Of a stretch of 64,000 nucleotides of DNA, positions 15,960-25,323 are shown piece after piece (position 1 is the first letter of the stretch; every line of letters begins with the position of its first letter). The stretch lies in contig NZ_JAPMUA010000003.1 of assembly GCF_029603155.1 (NCBI RefSeq), forward strand, positions 372,001-436,000, given 5' to 3'. The notes beneath the pieces are model-generated. The model had not been told where the DNA came from, did not search any database, and saw only the letters and a program-made list of their open reading frames with translations. The translations under genes were made by a program, and so were the position numbers. The stretch is from Galbibacter pacificus (GTDB lineage: Bacteria; Bacteroidota; Bacteroidia; Flavobacteriales; Flavobacteriaceae).

Positions 15960-16544
15960 ATGCCAGTAAAAATTAGATTACAAAGACACGGTAAAAAAGG
16001 AAAACCTTTTTATTGGGTAGTGGCGGCAGATGCCCGCTCAAAAAGAGATGGTAAGTTTCTTGAAAAACTAGGAACTTACAATCCAACAACAAATCCGGCT
16101 CAAATTGAATTAGATGTTGACGGATCTGTAAAATGGCTTCAGAACGGTGCCCAGCCAACTGATACCGCTAGAAGAATTCTATCGTACAAAGGCGTTTTGT
16201 TGAAGCACCACTTGTTAGGTGGGGTAGCAAAAGGAGCTTTAACCGAAGAAGAAGCACAAAAGAAATTTGAAGCTTGGGTTGAAGAAAAAACCGGAAAAGT
16301 AGATGCTAAGAAAGAAGATTTAGTGAAAGCTAAAGAAGAAGCAAAAGCAAAAACTTTGGAAGCTGAAAAAGAAATTAATGCCAAGCGTATAGCTGCGGCT
16401 ACTGAAGCCGAGGCAGAAGCTACGGCCGAAGCCAAAGAAGAAGTAGCAGAAGAAGCTGCGCCAGAGGCCGAAGCAGAAGCTCAAGAGCCCGTTGCAGAAG
16501 AAGCTGCGGAAGAGGCTGAAGAAGAAAAGAAAGCAGACGCTTAA
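15960..16544 (+). CDS. rpsP: 30S ribosomal protein S16 with long acidic C-terminal extension
   Basis: Residues 1-80 are canonical S16: MPVKIRLQRHGKKGKPFYW, then AADARSKRDGKFLEKLGTYNP. S16 is usually 80-100 residues; this one has 194. The extra 100 residues are rich in Ala, Glu and Lys, changing from KAKEEAKAKTLEAEKE to a tail of Glu/Ala repeats, likely helical or disordered. Such extensions are seen in Bacteroidota S16. It is first in the operon rpsP-rimM-trmN6, joining a 30S protein with its assembly factor RimM. Confidence 0.95.
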   Translation: MPVKIRLQRHGKKGKPFYWVVAADARSKRDGKFLEKLGTYNPTTNPAQIELDVDGSVKWLQNGAQPTDTARRILSYKGVLLKHHLLGGVAKGALTEEEAQKKFEAWVEEKTGKVDAKKEDLVKAKEEAKAKTLEAEKEINAKRIAAATEAEAEATAEAKEEVAEEAAPEAEAEAQEPVAEEAAEEAEEEKKADA

Positions 16545-16554
16545 TAATATTTAC

Positions 16555-17079
16555 ATGAGAAAAGAAGATTGCTTCTATCTCGGTAAAATAGTTAAAAAGT
16601 ACGGCTTTAAAGGGGAGGTGCTGGCAAAGCTGGATACCGATGAACCCGAACTATACAAAAACTTGGAATCAGTATTTATTGCCATTGGCAATAATCTGGT
16701 TCCTTTTTTTATTGAAAAATCCTCGTTGCATAAATCCACCTTGTTGCGGATGCGTTTAGAGGATGTGGCTACAGAAGCCGAAGCCGAAGCTATTTTAAAA
16801 GCCGAACTCTATTTGCCATTGGAATTTTTGCCCAAGCTCTCGGGAAACAAATTTTACTTTCACGAGATTATTGGCTTTACAATGACCGATGTAAATTACG
16901 GAAAAGTAGGGGTTATTACTTCGGTGAACGACAATACCGCACAGGCCCTATTTGAAGTTGAAAATGAAGGGAAGCAAATTTTAATCCCCATGAACGACGA
17001 ATTTATACAAGAGATCAATAGAGGTGCCAGGGAAATTATCGTTAAAACCCCCGAAGGTCTTATAGAGCTCTATTTATAG
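16555..17079 (+). CDS. rimM: 16S rRNA processing protein RimM
   Basis: A 174-residue protein beginning MRKEDCFYLGKIVKKYGFKG, the conserved RimM N-terminal domain (LGKIVKxxGxKG), followed by the PRC-barrel domain with KFYFHEIIGF and ILIPMNDEFI. RimM binds S19 and helps 30S maturation. I start at the ATG at 16555, ten bases after the rpsP stop. A longer frame reaching back into rpsP is an artefact of the Lys/Glu-rich tail. Its place after rpsP is the usual bacterial order. Confidence 0.93.
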   Translation: MRKEDCFYLGKIVKKYGFKGEVLAKLDTDEPELYKNLESVFIAIGNNLVPFFIEKSSLHKSTLLRMRLEDVATEAEAEAILKAELYLPLEFLPKLSGNKFYFHEIIGFTMTDVNYGKVGVITSVNDNTAQALFEVENEGKQILIPMNDEFIQEINRGAREIIVKTPEGLIELYL

Positions 17080-17101
17080 GCAATGCCAAAGTTGTACCCA
17101 A

Positions 17102-17821
17102 ATGGCAAAAAAACCGTTCCAGTTTAAACAATTTTCAATTTATCAAGACCGCTGTGCCATGAAAGTGGGTACGGATGGTGTTCTTTTGGGGGCATGGGCC
17201 TCATTGGAAAGACAGCCTTTTTCTGTTTTGGATATAGGTGCTGGCACCGGGCTGTTGTCTTTAATGATGGCACAAAGAAGTACCGCAGAACTTATCGATG
17301 CCATTGAAATAGACGACAATGCCTATGAGCAGTGCACGGAAAATTTCGAAGCATCGGCATGGAACGACCGTCTGTTTTGTTATCATGCGGGATTTGATGA
17401 ATTTGTAGACGAAATAGACGATAAATATGATTTGATTATATCCAACCCACCATTTTATTCTGAAGCGGTAACTTCTGGCAGCATGCAAAGAGATGTGGCC
17501 AGGAACAACTTTTCATTACCCTTTGACGAATTGATGAAAGGGGTGGCCAAATTGCTGGATCCCAAAGGCACATTTAATGTTGTTGTCCCATACAAAGAAG
17601 AAGCAAATTTTAGAGAAATAGCCTCAAAATATAAGCTCTTCCCTTCCCGAATTACACATGTAAAAGGCAATGTTGCCGCCGAAACCAAACGAAGCCTGTT
17701 GGAGTTTACATTTTCTAAATTGCCTAATTGTGTAAAAGATGAGCTGGTTATAGAGCATGCAAGACATGAGTATACAGCTGATTATGTTCAACTTACAAAA
17801 GATTTTTATTTAAAAATGTAG
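17102..17821 (+). CDS. trmN6: tRNA1(Val) (adenine-37-N6)-methyltransferase family protein
   Basis: A 239-residue SAM-dependent methyltransferase: VLDIGAGTGLLSLMMAQ is motif I, AIEIDDNAYEQC carries the acidic ribose-binding residue, and the adenine-N6 catalytic motif NPPF is in LIISNPPFYSEAV. The start MAKKPFQFKQFSIYQDRCAMKVGTDG (split: KQFSIYQD, MKVGTDG) matches YfiC/TrmN6. It methylates A37 of tRNA1-Val. The gene follows rimM after 22 bases, so it is probably in the same operon. Confidence 0.9.
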   Translation: MAKKPFQFKQFSIYQDRCAMKVGTDGVLLGAWASLERQPFSVLDIGAGTGLLSLMMAQRSTAELIDAIEIDDNAYEQCTENFEASAWNDRLFCYHAGFDEFVDEIDDKYDLIISNPPFYSEAVTSGSMQRDVARNNFSLPFDELMKGVAKLLDPKGTFNVVVPYKEEANFREIASKYKLFPSRITHVKGNVAAETKRSLLEFTFSKLPNCVKDELVIEHARHEYTADYVQLTKDFYLKM

Positions 17822-17956
17822 CATACCGGAGGAATTAAATTTATTTACGGATATATTGTTATAATTCATCTTTTGTTATATGAAATTGATTTTTCTTTAA
17901 AATTAATGGAATTATTTTGTGACAATCTTATTTTTTCGTAATATAGCATTTCATAC

Positions 17957-17968
17957 TAAATCGTTTTA
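17957..17968. promoter_or_regulatory. LacI-type operator-like site 1 upstream of SusC
   Basis: TAAATCGTTTTA, a near-perfect 12-bp palindrome with a central CG, as in LacI/GalR-family operators. It is one of three related sites between the trmN6 gene and the SusC start. Confidence 0.5.
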
Positions 17969-18011
17969 ACACAAAATGGTCCTAACCGGCTGTTTTTTTA
18001 GCGGTCTCGGC

Positions 18012-18023
18012 TAAATCGTTTTA
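18012..18023. promoter_or_regulatory. LacI-type operator-like site 2 upstream of SusC
   Basis: TAAATCGTTTTA again, identical to site 1 over all 12 bases, and preceded by C and followed by GCA. Start-to-start distance to site 1 is 55 bases. Confidence 0.5.
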
Positions 18024-18095
18024 GCAATTGTTAAAAAATCAACTATATAAATGGTAGTTGAAAGTTGCGAAACCGATGGTTGTTGCGCTCTATAA

Positions 18096-18107
18096 TAAAA
18101 CGTTTTA
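18096..18107. promoter_or_regulatory. LacI-type operator-like site 3 upstream of SusC
   Basis: TAAAACGTTTTA is a perfect 12-bp palindrome, 30 bases before the SusC ATG and 84 bases after site 2. Its closeness to the start makes it the likeliest repressor site. The rest of the 316-base gap (17822-18137) holds no gene and no clear TAnnTTTG element. Confidence 0.55.
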
Positions 18108-18137
18108 GTATAATGTAATTTTTAACTAGCTACACAA

Positions 18138-21100
18138 ATGAAAACAAATCTATTCAAGAGGTTTGTGTTACCAATTGCATTGTTATGCTTTGGGTATACA
18201 CAGGCACAGACAGTCTCAGGAACTGTATCAGATGAAAATGGCCCGCTACCGGGCGCAAACGTATTGGTTAAAGGAACAACCAATGGAACTCAAACAGATT
18301 TTGACGGAAATTACCAGCTTGCAGACGTACCAGACGATGCTACACTGGTTTTCAGTTATGTCAGTTTTAAAACAAAGGAAGTTGCTGTTAACGGACAAAC
18401 GACAATTAACGTTACACTACAGCCAGATACACAAGCGTTAGACGAAGTTGTGGTGGTAGGTTACGGTACGCAGCGTAAATCAGACCTAACAGGTTCTGTG
18501 TCAACAATAAGTAGTCAGTCGATAGAGGAAATGCCTACTACAAACCCGGAGCAGGCCTTAGCAGGTAGGGCTGCTGGGGTTAATGTATCGACAAACTCGG
18601 GAAGACCAGGGGGAAATACAAATGTAAGAATACGTGGTAATAACTCCATAAATGCAAATAATTCTCCTTTATATGTTGTTGATGGTGTAATTGGAGCTGG
18701 ACCGATAAACTACTTAAACCCTAATGACATAAAGTCAATGGAGGTGTTGAAAGATGCTTCGGCTACGGCAATATATGGTGCTAGAGGTGCTAATGGTGTT
18801 ATTATTGTAACTACAAAAAGGGGATCGCAAACCGGAGGTCAAGTAAGTTATGATTCTTTTATTAGCATCGGGGAAATGGTAAGAAAGCTCGATGTGCTTA
18901 ATTCCGAAGAATTTTTACAAGTTGAAATGAACTCATATAATAATGCCCAAAAATACGACCCTGTCGGTTGGGCTAATGGAAAGTATGAGAATCCAATGAA
19001 CTACAGGAGCGACAGGACTCTATTTGATGCTGAAGGTAATCCGTTGTACGATACAGATTGGCAAGAAGAAGCTACTAGGACTGCTATAACACAGAACCAT
19101 AACTTGTCTTTTACGGGAGGAAATGAAAAAACTTCTTATGGGTTGTACTTAAACCATTCAGATCAAGAAGGGCTTCTTTTAGAATCTTATTTAAAAAGGT
19201 ATTCTGGAAGGTTAGTGCTTGATGGGCAAGTAAAAGATTGGCTAAAAGTTGGAGGGAGCTTCACTTTTAACAATGTAGAAGAAAATAGAGTTGATGGTGG
19301 CGTTGGAGGTTTAACGGCATTAAGAATGATGGTTGAAACATTGCCGATTGTGCCTGTTAAATACCCTGATGGAGAATATGGAACAAATGCCGATTATCCA
19401 AATATGGAGGGTGGTGAGAATCCCGTTAATATTCTTTTAAACCGTACCAATATATTAAAAACACAAACTTTCTTAGGAGACGTATATGCAAATATTAATA
19501 TAACCGATAACTTAGAATTAAGAAGTAGTTTAGGGGCTAATATTAATAATATACAAGATGATTATTATTCAGGAAGGGACCTAAATAATCTAAGCGCCAA
19601 TGTTCAAGGTGAGGCAGCTATTAGAAATACAAGAACAAACTATTGGCAATTTGAGAACTATTTAACGTATAACTTGGAAATTAACGAAAATAATAAAATT
19701 ACAGCGTTAGGTGGTTTGAGTTGGCAACAATACGATTATTTTACTTCACGCGGTGGGTCTCAAGGGTTCACAGATGATTTTTATCAATACAATAACTTAG
19801 GTGTAGGCGCCAATCCATTAACTCCAGAGTCGGACACGTATCAATGGACCCTTAACTCTTTCTTCGGAAGGGTTAATTATAACTTAATGAATAAGTATTT
19901 GTTCACTGTAACGGGACGTTTGGATGGTTCTTCAAAATTTGGAGAAGATAATAAGCGGGCATTCTTTCCTTCGGCAGCATTTGCATGGAAGGTTTCGGAA
20001 GAAGATTTCTTGAAAGACAGTGAGGCCATCTCAAACCTTAAATTTAGAACAAGTTATGGTGAAACTGGAAACTCTGAGATTGGAGTATACCAGTCTTTGG
20101 CTAGCTTGGGGTCAAATACCGCAGTTTTGGGAGGCGAAAGATATCCTGGGGTAGGAATCGGGACGCTTGCAAATCGCAATTTAAAGTGGGAAAAAACTGC
20201 ACAGTTTGATGCAGGTATAGAATTAGGGCTATTTAATAACAGAATAGAACTGGAAACTGATGTTTATTACAAGAAAACAACAGATATGTTGCTAAATGCT
20301 CCTATACCTACGTCAAGTGGTTACTCAAATATTTATTCAAACATAGGTAGTATGGAGAATAAAGGTTTGGAATTTACCTTAAATACCATAAATGTACTTA
20401 CAGACGATTTTTCTTGGTCAACTACATTCAATATATCATTAAATAAAAACGAAATATTGGCATTGGGCGAAGAAGATGATGATATTTTCCCAGGCCCAGG
20501 ATTTTTGTCTGATACAAATATTTTAAGAGTAGGCGAATCGGTTGGCTCTTTCTATGGTTTGGTAAGAGAAGGTACATGGGGAAGCGATGAAGCCGATGAG
20601 GCAGCTGTATATGGGTTGTTGCCGGGAGATATTAAGCATAAAGACTTAAACGATGATGGAGAAATAAATGCTGCAGACCGTGAAATAATTGGAAACGGTT
20701 ATCCAAAAGGGTTTGGATCCTTGTTTAATACATTTAAATACAAAAATTTAGACTTAACATTAGACCTTCAGTTCTCTTATGGAAACGATGTTTTAAATTT
20801 GTCCAGACACTCTGGCGAGGATAGAACCGGACAAGCAAATAGTTATGCTACTGTGTTGGATGGATGGACTCCAGACAACCAAGATACCATGATAGCACAA
20901 AACAGACCGTCAAGTGCTTATTATAGGTCGACTATAGATTCCCATATGGTTGAAGACGCTTCTTTTATTAGAGGTCGTAACTTGATATTAGGTTATAATT
21001 TTTCACAAGATATACTGGATAAATTTAAGCTTAAAAGACTGAGATTATATGCATCTGTTCAAAACTTCTTTTTGGTAACAGACTATACAGGATATGATCC

Positions 21101-21200
21101 AGAAGTAAGTACATATGGAGACGCTTTTTCTCAAGGAATTACATTCTTTGATTATCCCAAGCCTAGAACATTTACATTAGGATTGAATCTTACTTTTTAA
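18138..21200 (+). CDS. SusC-like TonB-dependent receptor
   Basis: A 1020-residue outer-membrane protein. A signal peptide (about 1-23, ending QAQT) is followed by a carboxypeptidase-regulatory-like domain (GTVSDENGPLPGANV, about 27-105), then VVVGYGTQRKSDLTGSV, where the plug begins, and the SusC signature PLYVVDGV with IKSMEVLKDASATAIYG. The rest is the beta-barrel, ending in an aromatic C-terminus TLGLNLTF. It imports oligosaccharides with SusD. The gene lies 15-18 bases before SusD. The three palindromes upstream suggest regulation by a LacI-type protein encoded elsewhere. Glycan type is inferred from the GH92 genes. Confidence 0.95.
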   Translation: MKTNLFKRFVLPIALLCFGYTQAQTVSGTVSDENGPLPGANVLVKGTTNGTQTDFDGNYQLADVPDDATLVFSYVSFKTKEVAVNGQTTINVTLQPDTQALDEVVVVGYGTQRKSDLTGSVSTISSQSIEEMPTTNPEQALAGRAAGVNVSTNSGRPGGNTNVRIRGNNSINANNSPLYVVDGVIGAGPINYLNPNDIKSMEVLKDASATAIYGARGANGVIIVTTKRGSQTGGQVSYDSFISIGEMVRKLDVLNSEEFLQVEMNSYNNAQKYDPVGWANGKYENPMNYRSDRTLFDAEGNPLYDTDWQEEATRTAITQNHNLSFTGGNEKTSYGLYLNHSDQEGLLLESYLKRYSGRLVLDGQVKDWLKVGGSFTFNNVEENRVDGGVGGLTALRMMVETLPIVPVKYPDGEYGTNADYPNMEGGENPVNILLNRTNILKTQTFLGDVYANINITDNLELRSSLGANINNIQDDYYSGRDLNNLSANVQGEAAIRNTRTNYWQFENYLTYNLEINENNKITALGGLSWQQYDYFTSRGGSQGFTDDFYQYNNLGVGANPLTPESDTYQWTLNSFFGRVNYNLMNKYLFTVTGRLDGSSKFGEDNKRAFFPSAAFAWKVSEEDFLKDSEAISNLKFRTSYGETGNSEIGVYQSLASLGSNTAVLGGERYPGVGIGTLANRNLKWEKTAQFDAGIELGLFNNRIELETDVYYKKTTDMLLNAPIPTSSGYSNIYSNIGSMENKGLEFTLNTINVLTDDFSWSTTFNISLNKNEILALGEEDDDIFPGPGFLSDTNILRVGESVGSFYGLVREGTWGSDEADEAAVYGLLPGDIKHKDLNDDGEINAADREIIGNGYPKGFGSLFNTFKYKNLDLTLDLQFSYGNDVLNLSRHSGEDRTGQANSYATVLDGWTPDNQDTMIAQNRPSSAYYRSTIDSHMVEDASFIRGRNLILGYNFSQDILDKFKLKRLRLYASVQNFFLVTDYTGYDPEVSTYGDAFSQGITFFDYPKPRTFTLGLNLTF

Positions 21201-21218
21201 ATAGAAAAACTAATAGTG

Positions 21219-22715
21219 ATGAAAATTAACAAAACATATATCAACATTCTACTTTGCCTAGTTTTATTGGGGGCGAGTAGTTGTTCAGATTTTTTAACTG
21301 AGGATAATAAATCTGATTATACCCAAGAAAATTACTTTCAAACAAGAGAGCAAGCAGAATCTGCAATAAACACACTATATGCTTCATTGAGATTTGTAAG
21401 TGATGGTTCAGGAACTTATGGGGAAAGCCCATTCATGATGTTAGAGTTTATAACAGGTTTGTGCAATACTGAAGTTGGTCAAAGTCAGTTCAATAATGCA
21501 TATAGAAACTTGACGGCCAACTCGGAAGATTCATATGTGTTGTCATGGTGGCAAAATTCATATAGAGCAATAGCAAACGCAAACCTAGCGATATCTAGAA
21601 TTCCGGAGATTGATATGCCCCAAAGTGACAAAGATGATTTGATAGCTCAGGCAAAGTTTATACGGGCGTTTTATTATTTCCATTTGGTGAGGTTGTTTGG
21701 AGACGTGCCGTTAATTGTAGAACCGGTAGACGCCTCTTCAGAATTGCTATATCCAGCTAGAAGCTCACAACAAGAAGTTTATGACGCTATTGTATCCGAT
21801 TTGACGGATGCTGAAAAATCTGGACTTCCTTTTTCTGATCCCTCAGGGCGCGTAAGCCAAGGAGCAATTAAAACCCTTTTATCTAGTGTGTACCTTACAA
21901 TGGCTGGATATCCATTACAGGCAGGGGATAATTACTACAAATTGGCAGCCGATAAAGCAAAAGAAGTAATAGATAGTAATGCTTTTTCTCTTTTTGAAGA
22001 TTATGACCAGTTGCATGATCCAGCAATAACAAATACAGGTGAGCTGATTTTTCAAAGCCAATATTTGGTTGGGTTTGCAACAAGTGGATTAACTGCTTGG
22101 ATGTTGCCTAGATCTAGAGGGATATCTCAATTCTCTGATGAATATGGGGCATTATATCCTACCCAGCAATTTATAGATGCACATGAAAGCGGAGATAAGC
22201 GTTTAGAAGAACAGGAATTTTATTACACAAAGTATCCTTCTATTGAAGATCCAAATGATACAGTAGACTTTAGTGCAACTTATATCTACAAATATTTTGA
22301 TGAAGATGCTGTGTTAAGAACAGCTCAAAGTAGTTTGGGGTGGACATTCTTTAGATATGCCGAGGTTCTTCTTACATATGCCGAAGCTGGGTATAAAGCT
22401 TATGGCGCAACAGCAGAAGTGCTTGATGCAATAAATCAAATAAGGGAAAGGGCAAATTTGCCTCTTTACGATGCCAGTATTACAGAAGAAGATATTTGGA
22501 AAGAAAGATTTTATGAGCTTTCTTTCGAAAATAAATATTGGTTTGATATGGTGAGGAGAAGAAAGGCGTTGAACCTTGAAACGGGTGTTTTTGAAGATTA
22601 TGTCGGACATGAATTTTCTTATGGCCCTACTTTAACCGAAAAATATTTGTTGTTCCCTATTCCGTTAAGAGAAGTAAACAACAACAAAGAACTAACACAA
22701 AATCCAGACTGGTAA
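21219..22715 (+). CDS. SusD-like glycan-binding lipoprotein (RagB/SusD family)
   Basis: A roughly 498-residue surface lipoprotein with lipobox GASSC, Cys22 counted from the ATG at 21219. An earlier GTG at 21216 is possible but less likely. The SusD fold is visible in FIRAFYYFHLVRLFGDVPL, the RASSQQEVYDAI-like TPR region (here ARSSQQEVYDAI), and the C-terminal YELSFENKYWFDMVRR and LLFPIPLREVNNN-like blocks. It pairs with the upstream SusC and covers the barrel as a hinged lid. Binding specificity cannot be read off. Confidence 0.95.
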   Translation: MKINKTYINILLCLVLLGASSCSDFLTEDNKSDYTQENYFQTREQAESAINTLYASLRFVSDGSGTYGESPFMMLEFITGLCNTEVGQSQFNNAYRNLTANSEDSYVLSWWQNSYRAIANANLAISRIPEIDMPQSDKDDLIAQAKFIRAFYYFHLVRLFGDVPLIVEPVDASSELLYPARSSQQEVYDAIVSDLTDAEKSGLPFSDPSGRVSQGAIKTLLSSVYLTMAGYPLQAGDNYYKLAADKAKEVIDSNAFSLFEDYDQLHDPAITNTGELIFQSQYLVGFATSGLTAWMLPRSRGISQFSDEYGALYPTQQFIDAHESGDKRLEEQEFYYTKYPSIEDPNDTVDFSATYIYKYFDEDAVLRTAQSSLGWTFFRYAEVLLTYAEAGYKAYGATAEVLDAINQIRERANLPLYDASITEEDIWKERFYELSFENKYWFDMVRRRKALNLETGVFEDYVGHEFSYGPTLTEKYLLFPIPLREVNNNKELTQNPDW

Positions 22716-22745
22716 AACATTGTTCTTTATAATTAGTTAGTTGAG

Positions 22746-22789
22746 GATCCTCCCGTTTTTAGAATTAAAAGCGGGAGAATCACTTTTTT
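22746..22789 (+). terminator. Terminator after SusD
   Basis: CTCCCG at 22750-22755 pairs with CGGGAG at 22772-22777, with AT pairs inside and GAT/ATC outside across one mismatch, then a run of six T at 22784-22789. It suggests a SusC-SusD transcription unit that can end before the GH92 genes, or an attenuator that sets higher SusCD than enzyme levels. Confidence 0.6.
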
Positions 22790-22940
22790 AGAGGGGTTTT
22801 CAATGGGAAAGGAGTATTTTTATAAATCAATTTAAAACAAAAGGACAGGCCCTTTTCAAGGCTAATTAAATTTTGAATATCGACCGGAATTACAATAGCG
22901 GCACATTACCCAACCGTTGAAAAACAATAAACAATAACAG

Positions 22941-25226
22941 ATGAAATCTTTATCAATTACAATTTTTCTACTTTTTTGCGGCTTTTCTTTTGGCCAGCAA
23001 CAACAAATTAACGCCATAGACAACCCAATAGATTACGTTAACCCGCTTATGGGGACAGATTCTAAGCCGAGCATGTCCAACGGAAATGTATATCCGGCCA
23101 TTGCAATGCCTTGGGGCATGAATTTTTGGACACCGCAATCGGGAAAAATGGGCGATGGATGGGCCTATGTCTATGATGCTGATAAATTAAGGGGTTTTAA
23201 ACAAACACATCAACCTTCCCCGTGGATGAACGATTATGGCCAGTTTGCCATTATGCCCGTTACGGGTAAGCTCGTTTTCAATGAAGATGAAAGGGCAAGT
23301 TGGTTTTCGCATAAATCAGAAATTGTAAAACCGCATTATTACAGTGTATATCTGGCAGATCACGATGTAACTACCGAAATTACCCCAACCGAAAGGACAG
23401 CACGTTTTAGGTTTACTTTCCCGGAAACCGATAGCTCTTACGTGGTTATAGATGCATTGGATAAGGGCTCGTATATTAAAATTCTCCCGGAAGAAAACAA
23501 AGTTATAGGGTACACAACTAAAAATAGCGGTGGTGTTCCAAAAAACTTTAAAAATTATTTTGTAATTGAGTTCGATAAGCCTTTTGCCAACACACATACT
23601 TTTAATGGCGGAAATTTAAGCGGTGACATGGAGGCAGAAGCCGATCATGTGGGCGCCGTAATTGGCTTTAAAACCAATAAAGGTGAAATTGTAAACGCAA
23701 GAGTAGCTTCTTCTTTTATTAGCCATGAACAGGCGGCCCTTAATTTAAATGAAATCGGGGCTAAAGACTTCGATGCCTTAAAAGCTGAAGGGAGGAAAAT
23801 TTGGAACAAAGAGCTAAACCGAATTAAAGTCGAAGGCGGCTCCATAGATCAATTCCGTACTTTTTACTCCTGCTTGTACAGGTCGCTGCTTTTCCCAAGA
23901 AAATTCTTTGAATATGATAAAGACGGGAACGTGGTACATTATAGCCCCTACAATGGAAAAGTGCTTCCGGGATATATGTTTACCGACACCGGGTTTTGGG
24001 ACACCTTCCGTTCGTTATTTCCTTTCTTGAACCTTATGTACCCAGAATTGAACAACCAAATGCAGGAAGGCTTAGCAAATGCATACAAAGAAAGTGGTTG
24101 GTTGCCGGAATGGGCAAGCCCAGGTTTGCGCAACGTAATGGTCGGGAACAACTCGGCTTCTGTAGTTGCAGATGCTTACCTAAAAAATAAAAACGCCAAA
24201 TACGATATTGAAACATTATATGAAGCCGTAATACACGGGGCCAACAATGCAGGGCCACTAACTGCTGTTGGGCGTGCCGGAGCATCATATTACAAAGAAT
24301 TAGGTTATGTGCCTTACGATGTTGATATTAATGAAAATGCTGCTCGGACTTTAGAGTATGCTTACGATGATTTTGCCATTTATCAATTGGCAAAAGCCCT
24401 TGGAAAACCTAAAAAAGAAATCAAACTTTACAAAAAACGCAGCTTAAACTATAAGAAATTATTTGATCCCGAAACAAAATTAATGCGTGGAAAGAACAAA
24501 AATGGCGACTTCATGGCGCCCTTTAACCCATTTAAATGGGGCGATGCCTTCACCGAAGGAAATAGCTGGCATTACACATGGTCTGTTTTTCACGATATTC
24601 AGGGGTTAATGGACCTCATGGGGGGCAAGGAAGCATTTGCTGCCCAATTGGATGAGGTGTTTTCATTGCCACCTGTTTTTGATGAAAGTTATTACGGGGG
24701 CGTAATTCACGAAATCCGTGAAATGCAAATAGCCAACATGGGGCAATATGCACATGGAAACCAGCCCATCCAGCATATGATATATTTATATGATTTTGCC
24801 GGACAACCCTGGAAAGCGCAATATTGGATCCGTGAAACAATGGACAGGATGTACCGACCAACTTCAGATGGATATTGTGGAGATGAAGATAATGGCCAAA
24901 CATCAGCATGGTACGTGTTTTCAGCGATGGGCTTCTATCCTGTTTGTCCTGCTACCGACGAATATGTAGTAGGAACGCCTTTGTTTAAAAAAATGACATT
25001 GTCGCTTCAAAATGGTAAAGAAGTTACTATAAATGCACCTACAAACGACCATGAAAATAAATACATCCAGAAGATGACTTTCAACGGAAAGGAATATTCA
25101 AAAAATTATGTTAGTCATCAAGAACTAATGAAAGGCGCAACAATAGATTTTGAGATGGGTACCGCACCAAACAAAAAAAGAGGTACAGCAAAAGAAGATG
25201 CACCTTATTCATTATCAAATGAATAA
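22941..25226 (+). CDS. GH92 family alpha-mannosidase (first copy)
   Basis: A 761-residue secreted glycoside hydrolase with a signal peptide (MKSLSITIFLLFCGFSFG). The family's opening block is DYVNPLMGTDSKPSMSNG; the acid Glu region is FTEGNSWHY with Glu539; the acidic pair that activates water is in GDEDNGQTSAWY (Asp648, Asp650); GNQPIQHMIYLYD is also conserved. Members are calcium-dependent exo-alpha-mannosidases that invert configuration. It lacks the GTGHSDLGD calcium-region block of its neighbour and has THQPSPWMNDYG instead, so the two probably differ in linkage preference. No lipobox is visible, so it is likely periplasmic. Confidence 0.93.
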   Translation: MKSLSITIFLLFCGFSFGQQQQINAIDNPIDYVNPLMGTDSKPSMSNGNVYPAIAMPWGMNFWTPQSGKMGDGWAYVYDADKLRGFKQTHQPSPWMNDYGQFAIMPVTGKLVFNEDERASWFSHKSEIVKPHYYSVYLADHDVTTEITPTERTARFRFTFPETDSSYVVIDALDKGSYIKILPEENKVIGYTTKNSGGVPKNFKNYFVIEFDKPFANTHTFNGGNLSGDMEAEADHVGAVIGFKTNKGEIVNARVASSFISHEQAALNLNEIGAKDFDALKAEGRKIWNKELNRIKVEGGSIDQFRTFYSCLYRSLLFPRKFFEYDKDGNVVHYSPYNGKVLPGYMFTDTGFWDTFRSLFPFLNLMYPELNNQMQEGLANAYKESGWLPEWASPGLRNVMVGNNSASVVADAYLKNKNAKYDIETLYEAVIHGANNAGPLTAVGRAGASYYKELGYVPYDVDINENAARTLEYAYDDFAIYQLAKALGKPKKEIKLYKKRSLNYKKLFDPETKLMRGKNKNGDFMAPFNPFKWGDAFTEGNSWHYTWSVFHDIQGLMDLMGGKEAFAAQLDEVFSLPPVFDESYYGGVIHEIREMQIANMGQYAHGNQPIQHMIYLYDFAGQPWKAQYWIRETMDRMYRPTSDGYCGDEDNGQTSAWYVFSAMGFYPVCPATDEYVVGTPLFKKMTLSLQNGKEVTINAPTNDHENKYIQKMTFNGKEYSKNYVSHQELMKGATIDFEMGTAPNKKRGTAKEDAPYSLSNE

Positions 25227-25323
25227 TAAAAAGCTTCATATAAAATTATTGAGTTGATAATTCTACGAATGCTGAAAAAGTGATAAATTGGAGCGAAGTT
25301 GAAAATAGAAGTAATAAATTAAA

